From Pseudomonadota bacterium (GTDB taxonomy: Bacteria > Pseudomonadota > Gammaproteobacteria > Burkholderiales > Burkholderiaceae_C), in the NCBI GenBank assembly GCA_963205335.1, contig CAUJIM010000025.1, positions 1 to 33,363 on the forward strand: DNA of 33,363 bases. Reading direction: 5' to 3'. The notes beneath the pieces are model-generated. The model was not told the DNA's origin, ran no database searches, and was given only the letters and a program-made list of their open reading frames with translations. How positions within the stretch are numbered: the stretch's first letter is position 1; each line of letters starts with the position of its first letter. Below, piece by piece: positions 25,231-33,363 of this stretch. The translations under genes and the position numbers were made by a program.

Positions 25231-26034
25231 TCAGCGGTCGGTGAAGACGGGCGCGCGCTTCTCGCCGAACGCCTGCACGCCTTCTCGATAATCGTGGGCG
25301 AAACCCAGCGTACGCTGTAGTTCGGCCTCGTGCGCCAGCGCGCTCGGCCAGTCCATCAGCGCGGCGGCGTCGAGCGCGCCGCGGATCGTCGCCAGCGCCT
25401 GCACCGGCATGGCGGCCAGGCGTGCGGCCAGCGCCTGCGCCGCCCCCGCCAGCTCGGCGTCATCGACGCAGCGCCAGATCAGGCCCATCTGCTGCGCCTC
25501 CTCGGCGGGCAGCTTGTCGCCCAGCAGCGCCAGGCCCAGCGCCCGCGCGCGGCCCACCAGGCGCGGCAGCAGCCAGGTGCCGCCGCTGTCGGGCACCAGG
25601 CCGATTTTCGAGAACGCCTGGATGAAGCTCGCCGAACGGCCCGCGACCACCAAGTCGCAGGCCAGCGCCACGCTGGCGCCGGCACCCGCCGCCACGCCGT
25701 TGACCGCGGCCACCACCGGCACCGGCATGGAGCGCAGGCGCAGGCACAGCGGCCGGTAGAAGCGCGTGACGACCTCGCCCAGATCCTTGGGCGCCGCGCC
25801 CGGTGTCGGGTCGGGCGCCACGGCCGGGTCGGACAGATCCTGCCCGGCGCAGAAGCCGCGCCCGGCACCGGTGAGCACCACGGCGCGCACTGCCGCGTCA
25901 CTGGCCGCGGCCTCGAGCGCGGCGAGCAGTTCGGCATGCAGCCCGCCGGTGAAGCTGTTGAGCTGCGCCGGGCGGTTGAGCGTGAGCGTGCGTACCGCGC
26001 CCGCCGTGGACACGAGAACGAGAGGGTCGGACAT
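25231..26034 (-). CDS. paaG: Ring 1,2-epoxyphenylacetyl-CoA isomerase PaaG
   Basis: 267-residue crotonase-fold enzyme that converts the ring epoxide to an oxepin-CoA. Motifs: LTLNRPAQLNSF, AGRGFCAGQDLSD (oxyanion hole and substrate site), AAVNGVAAGAGASVALACDL and FSKIGLVPDSGGTWLLPRL, with the acidic residue near D in VPDSGG typical of PaaG. ATG 26034 fits the family N-terminus; the frame is open further upstream but that part covers the promoter region. It is the first gene of the minus-strand paa operon, preceded by the shared operator. No good Shine-Dalgarno is seen. Confidence 0.93.
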   Translation of the reverse strand: MSDPLVLVSTAGAVRTLTLNRPAQLNSFTGGLHAELLAALEAAASDAAVRAVVLTGAGRGFCAGQDLSDPAVAPDPTPGAAPKDLGEVVTRFYRPLCLRLRSMPVPVVAAVNGVAAGAGASVALACDLVVAGRSASFIQAFSKIGLVPDSGGTWLLPRLVGRARALGLALLGDKLPAEEAQQMGLIWRCVDDAELAGAAQALAARLAAMPVQALATIRGALDAAALMDWPSALAHEAELQRTLGFAHDYREGVQAFGEKRAPVFTDR

Positions 26035-26092
26035 GGGCAGGTGGAAGTGAAAAACGGAGGGATTGGCCTGGCGTGCGCCGGCACAAATACAA

Positions 26093-26121
26093 TTGACCGA
26101 TCGGTCGGTAAATAATACACT
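26093..26121 (+). promoter_or_regulatory. Predicted paaN promoter
   Basis: A -35 box TTGACC (26093-26098), a 17-bp spacer and a -10 box TACACT (26116-26121), about 58 bp before ATG 26180. The spacer contains most of the TetR-type palindrome. Confidence 0.55.
26095..26106. promoter_or_regulatory. Palindrome GACCGATCGGTC, probable PaaR (TetR) operator
   Basis: A perfect 12-bp inverted repeat, extended by a third CGGT half-site (to 26109). It overlaps the paaN -35/spacer and lies at the expected start point of the divergent paaG promoter. TetR-family acyl-CoA-catabolism repressors commonly use ACCG/CGGT-type palindromes. Confidence 0.6.
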
Positions 26122-26141
26122 TTCTCGATAAAACCCTGCAA
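26112..26141 (-). promoter_or_regulatory. Predicted paaG operon promoter
   Basis: On the minus strand, TATTAT (26112-26117) is a near-consensus -10 box. The -35 box TTGCAG (26136-26141) is weak, with an 18-bp spacer. Transcription would start near 26105, inside the palindrome. Confidence 0.4.
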
Positions 26142-26179
26142 GCGCTTTCACCCCCGTACAAACCCTAGGAGACCATTCG

Positions 26180-27835
26180 ATGTCGCTGTTCGCCACCCAC
26201 CGCCCGCTGCTCGACGGTGCCTTGAACGCCCTCGCCACCCGCGGCTTCTGGACGCCGTTTCCCGAGATGCCTTCGCCCAAGGTCTATGGCGAGACCGCGC
26301 AGGCCGACGGCATCGCCGCGGTCAATGCGCTGCTGGGCAGGGATTTCGCGCTCGAGCAGCCCGGCGAGGTGGGCCGCATCGCCACCGAGGCGTCGCCCTA
26401 CGGCGTGGCCATCGGCGTGCGCTACCCCGAGTGCGCGCCCGATGCGCTGATTGCCGCCGCGCAGGCGGCCGAGCCCGGCTGGCAGGCGCTGGGCGCCGAG
26501 GGGCGCACCGGCGTGCTGCTGGAGGCGCTCGCGCGCATCCACCGGCGCAGCCACGAGATCGCGCATGCGGTGATGCTGACCACCGGGCAGGGGCCGATGA
26601 TGGCCTTCCAGGCCGGCGGCCCGCATGCGCAGGACCGCGCGCTCGAAGCCATCGCCTACGCCTGGAAGGCCATGATGGATGTGCCCGCCGAGGCCCATTG
26701 GGAAAAGCCCCAGGGCAAGAACCCGCCGCTGGTCATGAAGAAGCACTTCGAGATCGTCGGCCGCGGCGTGGCGCTGGTGATCGGCTGCGCCACCTTCCCC
26801 ACCTGGAACACCTATCCCGGGCTGTTCGCGGCACTGGCCACCGGCAACCCGGTCATCGTCAAGCCGCACCCCAACGCGGTGCTGCCGGCCGCGCTCACGG
26901 TGCGCATCCTGCGCGAGGTGCTGGCCGAGCAGGGGCTGGACCAGAACCTGGTGCTGCTCGCGCTCAGCAACGACCCCGGGCACACCCGGGCCCTGGCCAC
27001 GAACCCGGCGGTGGCCAGCATCGACTTCACCGGCAGCACCGCGTTCGGCCACTGGCTGCGCGACCATGCGCCGCAGGCGCGGCTGTACGCCGAGATGGCG
27101 GGCGTGAACAGCGTGATCGTCGACTCGACCGACCAGTATGCGGCGATGCTGAACAACCTGGCCTTCACGCTCACGCTCTACAGCGGCCAGATGTGCACCA
27201 CCACGCAGACCATCTACGTGCCCGGGGGCGGCATCGACACCGACCAGGGCCGCAAGAGCTTCGAGCAGGTGGGGCAGGACCTGGCCGCCGCGGTGGACAA
27301 GCTGCTGAGCAATCCCAAGGTGGCCGCTGCCGTGCTCGGTGCCGTCTGCGCGCCCGAAACCGTGCAGCGCATCGAGCAGGCAAGCACCAAGGGCACCCTG
27401 CTGCTCGCCTCGCGCAAGCTGGACAACCCCGAATACCCGCAGGCGCGCATCCACACCCCGGCCATCGTCGCGCTTGCGCAGGCCGACCGCGCCACCTGGG
27501 GCAGCGAGTGCTTCGGCCCGGTCTCCTTCGTCGTCGCGACCGATTCGCGCGAGGCCTCGCTGCAGGCGGCCGAAGCCATCGTGCGCGAGCAGGGCGCGCT
27601 CACGCTCGGCGTCTATTCCACCGACCGCGCGACGATCGACCGTACCGTGGCCTTGAGCCTGCGCGCCCGCGTCGCGCTCTCGATCAACCTGACGCAGGGC
27701 GTGTACGTCAACCAGTCGGCGGGCTTCTCCGACTACCATGCCACCGGCGGCAACCCGGCGGCCACCACCAGCTACACCACGCTCGCCTTCGTCGCCGACC
27801 GCTTCGTCGTGGTGCAGCGGCGCGAGCACGCCTGA
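26180..27835 (+). CDS. paaN: Phenylacetic acid degradation protein PaaN, aldehyde dehydrogenase
   Basis: 551-residue aldehyde dehydrogenase of the PaaN type, which oxidises the aldehyde formed on ring opening of oxepin-CoA. Catalytic Cys339 (SGQMCTTTQ) and Glu305 (YAEMAGVNSVI) are in place, and the cofactor region is CATFPTWNTYPGLFAALATGNPVIVK. Unlike E. coli PaaZ (about 680 residues) there is no C-terminal MaoC-like hydratase domain, so ring cleavage must be done by another protein. AGGAG 8 nt before ATG 26180 supports the start. It is divergent from paaG and convergent with the next gene (16-bp gap). Confidence 0.93.
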   Translation: MSLFATHRPLLDGALNALATRGFWTPFPEMPSPKVYGETAQADGIAAVNALLGRDFALEQPGEVGRIATEASPYGVAIGVRYPECAPDALIAAAQAAEPGWQALGAEGRTGVLLEALARIHRRSHEIAHAVMLTTGQGPMMAFQAGGPHAQDRALEAIAYAWKAMMDVPAEAHWEKPQGKNPPLVMKKHFEIVGRGVALVIGCATFPTWNTYPGLFAALATGNPVIVKPHPNAVLPAALTVRILREVLAEQGLDQNLVLLALSNDPGHTRALATNPAVASIDFTGSTAFGHWLRDHAPQARLYAEMAGVNSVIVDSTDQYAAMLNNLAFTLTLYSGQMCTTTQTIYVPGGGIDTDQGRKSFEQVGQDLAAAVDKLLSNPKVAAAVLGAVCAPETVQRIEQASTKGTLLLASRKLDNPEYPQARIHTPAIVALAQADRATWGSECFGPVSFVVATDSREASLQAAEAIVREQGALTLGVYSTDRATIDRTVALSLRARVALSINLTQGVYVNQSAGFSDYHATGGNPAATTSYTTLAFVADRFVVVQRREHA

Positions 27836-27851
27836 TCGGGCTTCGCCGCGG

Positions 27852-28646
27852 CTACACCCGCAGCACGTCCAGCGTACGCAGATCGACGAGCTGCAGCGCT
27901 TCGTGCGCCAGCACCAGCGCACGCACCTCGTCCATGACGGTGCTGCCCTCGCTGGGCTTGGCGTGCGTGATGCAGATGGGGAAGCGCGCGGGCGGCTCCA
28001 GGTGGGCGAGTTCGCGCGCCAGGTCGGCGGGCGAGAGGTGCCTGCTCTTGCGCGCGAGCAGCTGCTCGCGGTTGCCGAACGCGGTCTCGATGACGAGCGC
28101 ACCGATGCCGGGAGGCTCGGCCTGCAGCGCGTTGACGCGCTGCCAGAACGCCGGGGTGTTGCCCTCTGTGTCGCCGCTGTAGATCCACCACGCGCCGTCG
28201 CCGCGCGCCGCGTAGCCGACGGCGGGCACGCTGTGGCGCGCGGGCAGCACTTCGAGCGTGATGCCCGCCGCCACCAGCACGTCGCCCACGCCCAGCGGGT
28301 GCAGCCGCACCATGGGCGCCTCGGGCGAGGGGATGCGGGTGAAATCGGGCCAGATCACGTCGTTGAAGATGTGCGCGCGCAGCGCCTGCAGGGTTTCCGG
28401 CAGGGCGTACACGTGCAGCGGCGCCGGGCGGCGCGTGCCCACGGTGTCGAGCAGGAGCGGCAGCGCGGCGATGTGGTCCAGGTGCGAGTGGCTGAGAAAG
28501 ACGTGCGTGACGTGGCGCATTTCGGCGACGTCGAGCTCGCCCACGCCGGTGCCGCAATCGACCAGCACCCGCTCCCCCAGCAGGAAGGCGGTGGTGCGGC
28601 TGCCCCGCGCGATGGAGCCGCTGCAGCCGAGGATGCGCACGTTCAT
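27852..28646 (-). CDS. Metallo-beta-lactamase-fold hydrolase, possible class II cyclic-nucleotide phosphodiesterase
   Basis: 264 residues. The di-metal motif HSHLDH (H53, H55, D57, H58) is near the N-terminus, YSGDTEG supplies the bridging Asp region and ITHAKPS the C-terminal His. The S-H-x-H-L-D-H signature and overall size fit class II 3',5'-cAMP phosphodiesterases, but ribonuclease Z-like or other hydrolases of this fold are possible. It is the last gene of a minus-strand set with the FHA and PP2C genes (28-bp gap), suggesting a shared signalling role. Confidence 0.75.
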   Translation of the reverse strand: MNVRILGCSGSIARGSRTTAFLLGERVLVDCGTGVGELDVAEMRHVTHVFLSHSHLDHIAALPLLLDTVGTRRPAPLHVYALPETLQALRAHIFNDVIWPDFTRIPSPEAPMVRLHPLGVGDVLVAAGITLEVLPARHSVPAVGYAARGDGAWWIYSGDTEGNTPAFWQRVNALQAEPPGIGALVIETAFGNREQLLARKSRHLSPADLARELAHLEPPARFPICITHAKPSEGSTVMDEVRALVLAHEALQLVDLRTLDVLRV

Positions 28647-28674
28647 GGGGCGATCCGGGTGCTGCCGGGGGCGC

Positions 28675-29238
28675 TCAGCGCAGCACGAATTCCATGTCGA
28701 CGCCGCCGAGCGCGATGCGGTCGCCGTCGCTCAGGTGGTGCGCATCGAGCATGGTGCTGCCGTTGACCTGCGGCCGCTGCGCGCCCTCGACATGGTTCAG
28801 GACGAAGCCGTGCGGGCGGTGCGTGATCGAAGCCACGGCCTCTCCCGGCTTGCCGAGCGTGGTGACTACCTTGACGAGCGTCACCTCGCGGCCCGCGCCA
28901 GGGCCCGAGAGCACGCGCACCACGCCGACGCGGCTGGCGCCGGCCGGCGACGCCGGATCGCGGAACCGGATCTGGTATCTGCCGATGCCCAGCAGGTCGC
29001 CGTCGCGCAGCGCCTGGCGCGCGACCGGCTCGCCGTTGACGTAGGTGCCATTGGTGCTGTGCAGGTCTTCGATCTCGGCGGCCTGTCCCTTCAGGTGGAG
29101 CACGGCGTGGTTGCCGCTGACGGCCGGGTGGTCGATCACCACGTCGTTCGTCGAACGCCGGCCGATCGTGGTGCGCGGGTTCGCGAGTTCGACTTCCTTG
29201 ACGGTGACTCCATCGAGCATGATGGCCAGACTGGGCAT
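28675..29238 (-). CDS. FHA-domain protein
   Basis: 187-residue cytoplasmic phosphothreonine-binding protein. The N-terminal FHA domain (about residues 20-92) has the key motifs TIGRRSTNDVVID, SGNHAVL and STNGTYVNG. A second, more diverged FHA-like domain follows (about 105-187; TTLGKPGE, VNGSTML, DGDRIALGG). No catalytic domain is present. It lies between the PP2C phosphatase (40-bp gap) and the phosphodiesterase-like gene; the partner kinase is not in the window. Confidence 0.9.
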   Translation of the reverse strand: MPSLAIMLDGVTVKEVELANPRTTIGRRSTNDVVIDHPAVSGNHAVLHLKGQAAEIEDLHSTNGTYVNGEPVARQALRDGDLLGIGRYQIRFRDPASPAGASRVGVVRVLSGPGAGREVTLVKVVTTLGKPGEAVASITHRPHGFVLNHVEGAQRPQVNGSTMLDAHHLSDGDRIALGGVDMEFVLR

Positions 29239-29278
29239 GGGCGGACTTCCTGTTTCACCGGATTATCGGGGAAGCGCA

Positions 29279-30031
29279 TCAGGCGCGGTCGCCGTCGGCC
29301 CGGACCAGCAGCACGCTCACGTTGTCGCGCCCGCCCAGGTCGTTGGCCTGGCGCACCAGGCGCTGCGCCAGCGCGGGCAGCGGCGCCGGCTTGCGCAGCA
29401 GCGCGGCCAGCGCGGCGGCATCCAGGCGGTCGGTCAGGCCGTCGGTGCAGAACAGGAACAGGTCGCCCGGGCGCACGCCGAATTCGTTGATCTCCACCTG
29501 CACCGCCTGGTCCACGCCCAGCGCGCGGGTGAGCAGGCCGCGCAGGCCCGATTGCTCCGCCTGCTCGGTGCTGAGCAGGCCGCTGTCCACCTGTTCGCGC
29601 AGCCAGGTGTGGTCGCGCGTGATCTGGCGCATGCCGCCCGCGCGCATCAGGTAGCAGCGCGAGTCGCCGATGTGCCCGAGCACGAGCTGGCTGTCCGTGA
29701 ATACGCCCACCACCAGGGTGGTGCCCATGCCGGCGCAGGACGGATTGGCCTGCGCCCACTGCAGGATGGCCTGGTTGGCGTGCTCCACGCTGGCCGTGAC
29801 CGCCGCGCGAACCGCGGCCGCGTCGGCGCCGCGGCCCGCACCCTCGAGCCATGGCCGCAGCTCCTGGCCGATGGCCTGCACCGCCATGCCGCTGGCCACC
29901 TCGCCGGCGTTGTAGCCGCCCATGCCGTCGGCCACCAGCACCAGGCCCGCGTCGGCGTGGATCGCCACGGCATCTTCGTTGTTGCTGCGCACGCGTCCGA
30001 CGTCGCTGAGCGCGCTGAATTCGTAGTGCAT
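29279..30031 (-). CDS. PP2C-family Ser/Thr phosphatase (Stp1-like)
   Basis: 250 residues spanning the whole PP2C domain, with the metal-binding motifs RSNNEDA (residue 15-21), VADGMGGYNAGE (34-45), GHIGDSRCY, CTDGLTD and GGRDNVSVLL. No transmembrane segment is present. It dephosphorylates Ser/Thr-phosphoproteins, probably opposing a Hanks-type kinase. ATG 30031 gives the family N-terminus; no ribosome site is obvious and the frame is open upstream into the sucD terminator region, which is not coding. Confidence 0.92.
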   Translation of the reverse strand: MHYEFSALSDVGRVRSNNEDAVAIHADAGLVLVADGMGGYNAGEVASGMAVQAIGQELRPWLEGAGRGADAAAVRAAVTASVEHANQAILQWAQANPSCAGMGTTLVVGVFTDSQLVLGHIGDSRCYLMRAGGMRQITRDHTWLREQVDSGLLSTEQAEQSGLRGLLTRALGVDQAVQVEINEFGVRPGDLFLFCTDGLTDRLDAAALAALLRKPAPLPALAQRLVRQANDLGGRDNVSVLLVRADGDRA

Positions 30032-30092
30032 GGAATCGGGGTGCGGCGTCCGGCGCCGGCGAAAGGAGCGAACTGTATCGCAAGGCGCCGAC

Positions 30093-30118
30093 AAAAAAGC
30101 CAGCCGCGGGGGCTGGCT
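30093..30118 (-). terminator. Rho-independent terminator of sucCD
   Basis: On the minus strand, an 8-bp perfect stem AGCCAGCC/GGCTGGCT with a 5-nt loop is followed by six T residues. It ends about 55 bp after the sucD stop and lies before the PP2C start. Confidence 0.9.
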
Positions 30119-30147
30119 CGGTGCATGCCGGCTGGGGCCGCCGCGGC

Positions 30148-31041
30148 CTACAGCAGGCCCTGCAGGATGCGGCCCATCTCCGACGGGTTGCGCGTGATCC
30201 TGAAGCCGCACTCTTCCATGATCGCGAGCTTGGCGTCGGCGGTGTCGGCGCCGCCCGAGATCAGCGCGCCGGCGTGGCCCATGCGCTTGCCGGCCGGCGC
30301 GGTGACGCCGGCGATGAAGCCGACGATGGGCTTCTTCATGTGGGTCTTGCACCAGCGCGCGGCGTCGGCTTCGTCCGGGCCGCCGATCTCGCCGATCATG
30401 ATCACGGCGTCGGTGTCGGGGTCGTCGTTGAACGCCTGCATGACGTCGATGTGCTTGAGGCCGTTGATCGGGTCGCCGCCGATGCCGACGGCGCTCGACT
30501 GGCCGATGCCCAGCTCGGTGAGCTGCGCCACGGCTTCATAGGTCAGCGTGCCCGAGCGGGAGACGACGCCGACGCGCCCCTTCTTGTGGATGTGGCCGGG
30601 CATGATGCCGATCTTGATCTCGTCGGGCGTGATCAGGCCCGGGCAGTTGGGGCCGAGCAGCAGCGTCTTCTTGCCGCCCCTGGCTTCCTTGGCCTTCATC
30701 TTGTTGCGCACTTCCAGCATGTCGCGCACGGGGATGCCCTCGGTGATGCAGATCGCCAGGTCCAGGTCGGCTTCCACCGCTTCCCAGATGGCCGCTGCGG
30801 CGCCCGCCGGCGGTACGTAGATCACGCTCACCGTGGCGCCGGTCTGCGCCGCCGCTTCCTTGACGGTGCCGTAGATCGGGATGTCGAAAATCTTCTCGCC
30901 GGCCTTCTTGGGGTTCACGCCGGCGACGAAGCAGTTCTTGCCGTTGGCGTACTCCTGGCACTTGCTGGTGTGGAACTGCCCGGTCTTGCCGGTGATGCCC
31001 TGGGTGATGACTTTGGTGTCTTTGCTGATGTAGATCGACAT
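30148..31041 (-). CDS. sucD: Succinyl-CoA synthetase alpha subunit
   Basis: 297 residues. The N-terminal CoA-binding Rossmann domain has GITGKTGQFHT. The phosphorylated active-site His is in GHAGALISGG (about residue 256). The length is typical. It catalyses the substrate-level phosphorylation step of the TCA cycle together with SucC, which ends 15 bp upstream. This connects to paa catabolism, whose end products are acetyl-CoA and succinyl-CoA. Confidence 0.97.
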   Translation of the reverse strand: MSIYISKDTKVITQGITGKTGQFHTSKCQEYANGKNCFVAGVNPKKAGEKIFDIPIYGTVKEAAAQTGATVSVIYVPPAGAAAAIWEAVEADLDLAICITEGIPVRDMLEVRNKMKAKEARGGKKTLLLGPNCPGLITPDEIKIGIMPGHIHKKGRVGVVSRSGTLTYEAVAQLTELGIGQSSAVGIGGDPINGLKHIDVMQAFNDDPDTDAVIMIGEIGGPDEADAARWCKTHMKKPIVGFIAGVTAPAGKRMGHAGALISGGADTADAKLAIMEECGFRITRNPSEMGRILQGLL

Positions 31042-31056
31042 GGAATGCTCCCGGGC

Positions 31057-32217
<1,161 letters not shown>

Positions 32218-32426
32218 GAGGCCTCTCTCAGGGGAAGGATGGTGTTCTTTACCCGTGCTGCCGAAGAGCGCATGCAGAACCGCAGATTCGGGTCTGGCGC
32301 ACGACCGGGCCGAAGGCCCAAGGGTGCGCTGGCAGTCGGCGAATGTATCATGTTGCGGCGCACCATTCACGCCGCGGGCACGCTGCCCCGCCCGCGGCAT
32401 TCTTCCGGCGACAAGGAGTCCCTGCC
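32218..32426. promoter_or_regulatory. Divergent sucC/argC intergenic region
   Basis: These 209 bp contain no gene. They hold a small hairpin GGGCC-GAA-GGCCC (32307-32319) and must carry both promoters, but I could not assign convincing boxes. Confidence 0.4.
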
Positions 32427-33359
32427 ATGGCCAAGGTTTTCATCGACGGCGAAGCCGGCACCACCGGTTTGCAGATCCGCGAGCGCCTGCAAGCGCTCGC
32501 GCAAGTCGAATTGGTGAGCATAGACCCCGCGCTGCGCAAGGACGCGCAGGCCAAAAAGGCCTTGATCGCGGGCGTGGACCTGGTGATCCTGTGCCTGCAT
32601 GACGACGCGGCGCGCGAGACCGTGGCGATGGTGGACGCCATCACCGCCGAGACCGGCCGGCGCATCAAGGTGATCGACGCCTCGACCGCGCACCGCACCG
32701 CCGACGGCTGGGTGTTCGGCTTTCCCGAGCTGGCCGAGGGGCAGCTGCAGGCGATCCGCGCCGCCGACCGCGTGGCCAACCCGGGCTGCTACGCCACCGG
32801 CGCGATCGCGCTGCTGCGCCCGCTGGTCGACGCCGGGCTGATCCCCGACGACTACCCGCTGGTGCTGCCCTCGGTCAGCGGCTATTCGGGCGGCGGGCGC
32901 ACGATGATCGAGGCCTACGAGAAGGGCCAGGCCGCGCCCTTCGAGCTCTATGCGCTCGGGCTGTCGCACAAGCACCTGCCGGAGATCGTGAAGTACACCG
33001 GCGTCAAGCGCCGCCCGCTGTTCGTGCCCGCCGTCGGCAATTTCCGCCAGGGCATGCTGGTGGAGCTGCCGCTGCACCTGGAGCTGCTGCGGGGCGCGCC
33101 CACGGCGGCCGACCTGCACGAGGTGCTGGCCGCGCACTACGCGCGCACCAGCACGCCCGAGCAGTACGTGAAGGTGCTCGCGCCGACCGAGAACGGCAAG
33201 CTCGACGCCGAGGCGCTCAACGACACCAACCGCCTGGAGCTGCGCGTCTTCGGCAACGAGGGCTACCGCCAGGCGGTGCTCGTCGCCCGGCTCGACAACC
33301 TCGGCAAGGGCGCGAGCGGCGCGGCGGTGCAGAACCTCAGGATCATGCTGGGGCTGTGA
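32427..33359 (+). CDS. argC: N-acetyl-gamma-glutamyl-phosphate reductase, type 2
   Basis: 310 residues, NADPH-dependent third step of arginine biosynthesis. The N-terminal nucleotide loop is [14 protein letters not shown]; the catalytic Cys121 is in [10 protein letters not shown] and the active-site His region in [11 protein letters not shown]. The short length (about 310 against 340-350) marks the type 2 ArgC class. AAGGAG 8 nt before ATG 32427 fixes the start. The gene is complete, ending four bases before the window end. Confidence 0.96.
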   Translation: MAKVFIDGEAGTTGLQIRERLQALAQVELVSIDPALRKDAQAKKALIAGVDLVILCLHDDAARETVAMVDAITAETGRRIKVIDASTAHRTADGWVFGFPELAEGQLQAIRAADRVANPGCYATGAIALLRPLVDAGLIPDDYPLVLPSVSGYSGGGRTMIEAYEKGQAAPFELYALGLSHKHLPEIVKYTGVKRRPLFVPAVGNFRQGMLVELPLHLELLRGAPTAADLHEVLAAHYARTSTPEQYVKVLAPTENGKLDAEALNDTNRLELRVFGNEGYRQAVLVARLDNLGKGASGAAVQNLRIMLGL

Positions 33360-33363
33360 GCAG

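Overview
The window is high-GC Gram-negative DNA. Betaproteobacterial gene families point to Burkholderiales, most likely Comamonadaceae: Bug/TctC binding protein, trimeric porin, PaaN-type aldehyde dehydrogenase, a TetR-type paa regulator, the short (type 2) ArgC, and a hairpin repeat of a kind I associate with Comamonadaceae intergenic regions. No rRNA, tRNA, CRISPR array or insertion sequence was seen.

Region 1 (1-9761) reads as an accessory catabolic island, by eye lower in GC and less codon-biased than the rest. It holds the 3' part of a porin and a Crp/Fnr-type regulator. A convergent pair follows, a Rieske oxygenase and an FAH-family hydrolase, transcribed from a 322-bp divergent region. 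On the other side of that region lie an IlvD/Edd-type dehydratase, a short-chain dehydrogenase, a Bug solute-binding protein and an acetolactate-synthase-like ThDP enzyme. Dehydratase, SDR and FAH hydrolase together resemble a diketo-hydrolase route for a sugar acid; the Rieske oxygenase and the ThDP enzyme are extra and the substrate is unknown. The dehydratase and the SDR each carry one single-base frameshift as the sequence stands.

Region 2 (9852-15514) holds a transglutaminase-like protein and, divergently, a probable copper operon: DUF2946-like small Cys/His protein, TonB-dependent receptor, YcnI/DUF1775 protein and a CopC-CopD fusion.

Region 3 (15544-27835) is a phenylacetate (paa) catabolic locus. 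On the minus strand the order is paaG, paaI, paaK, a ferritin-like diiron oxygenase, a 2Fe-2S flavin reductase, paaA, paaB, paaC, paaD, paaE, a TetR regulator and a LivK-type binding protein. paaN is divergent on the plus strand. A 12-bp palindrome between paaG and paaN overlaps predicted promoters on both strands and is the likely operator. PaaK makes phenylacetyl-CoA, PaaABCDE epoxidises it, PaaG isomerises it, PaaN acts after ring opening and PaaI removes stalled CoA esters. The diiron oxygenase plus its own reductase are not part of the canonical paa set and are the most interesting item here.

Region 4 (27852-33359) is housekeeping-like: a metallo-beta-lactamase-fold phosphodiesterase-like protein, an FHA protein and a PP2C phosphatase (a signalling trio), then sucC-sucD with a clear terminator, and divergent argC.
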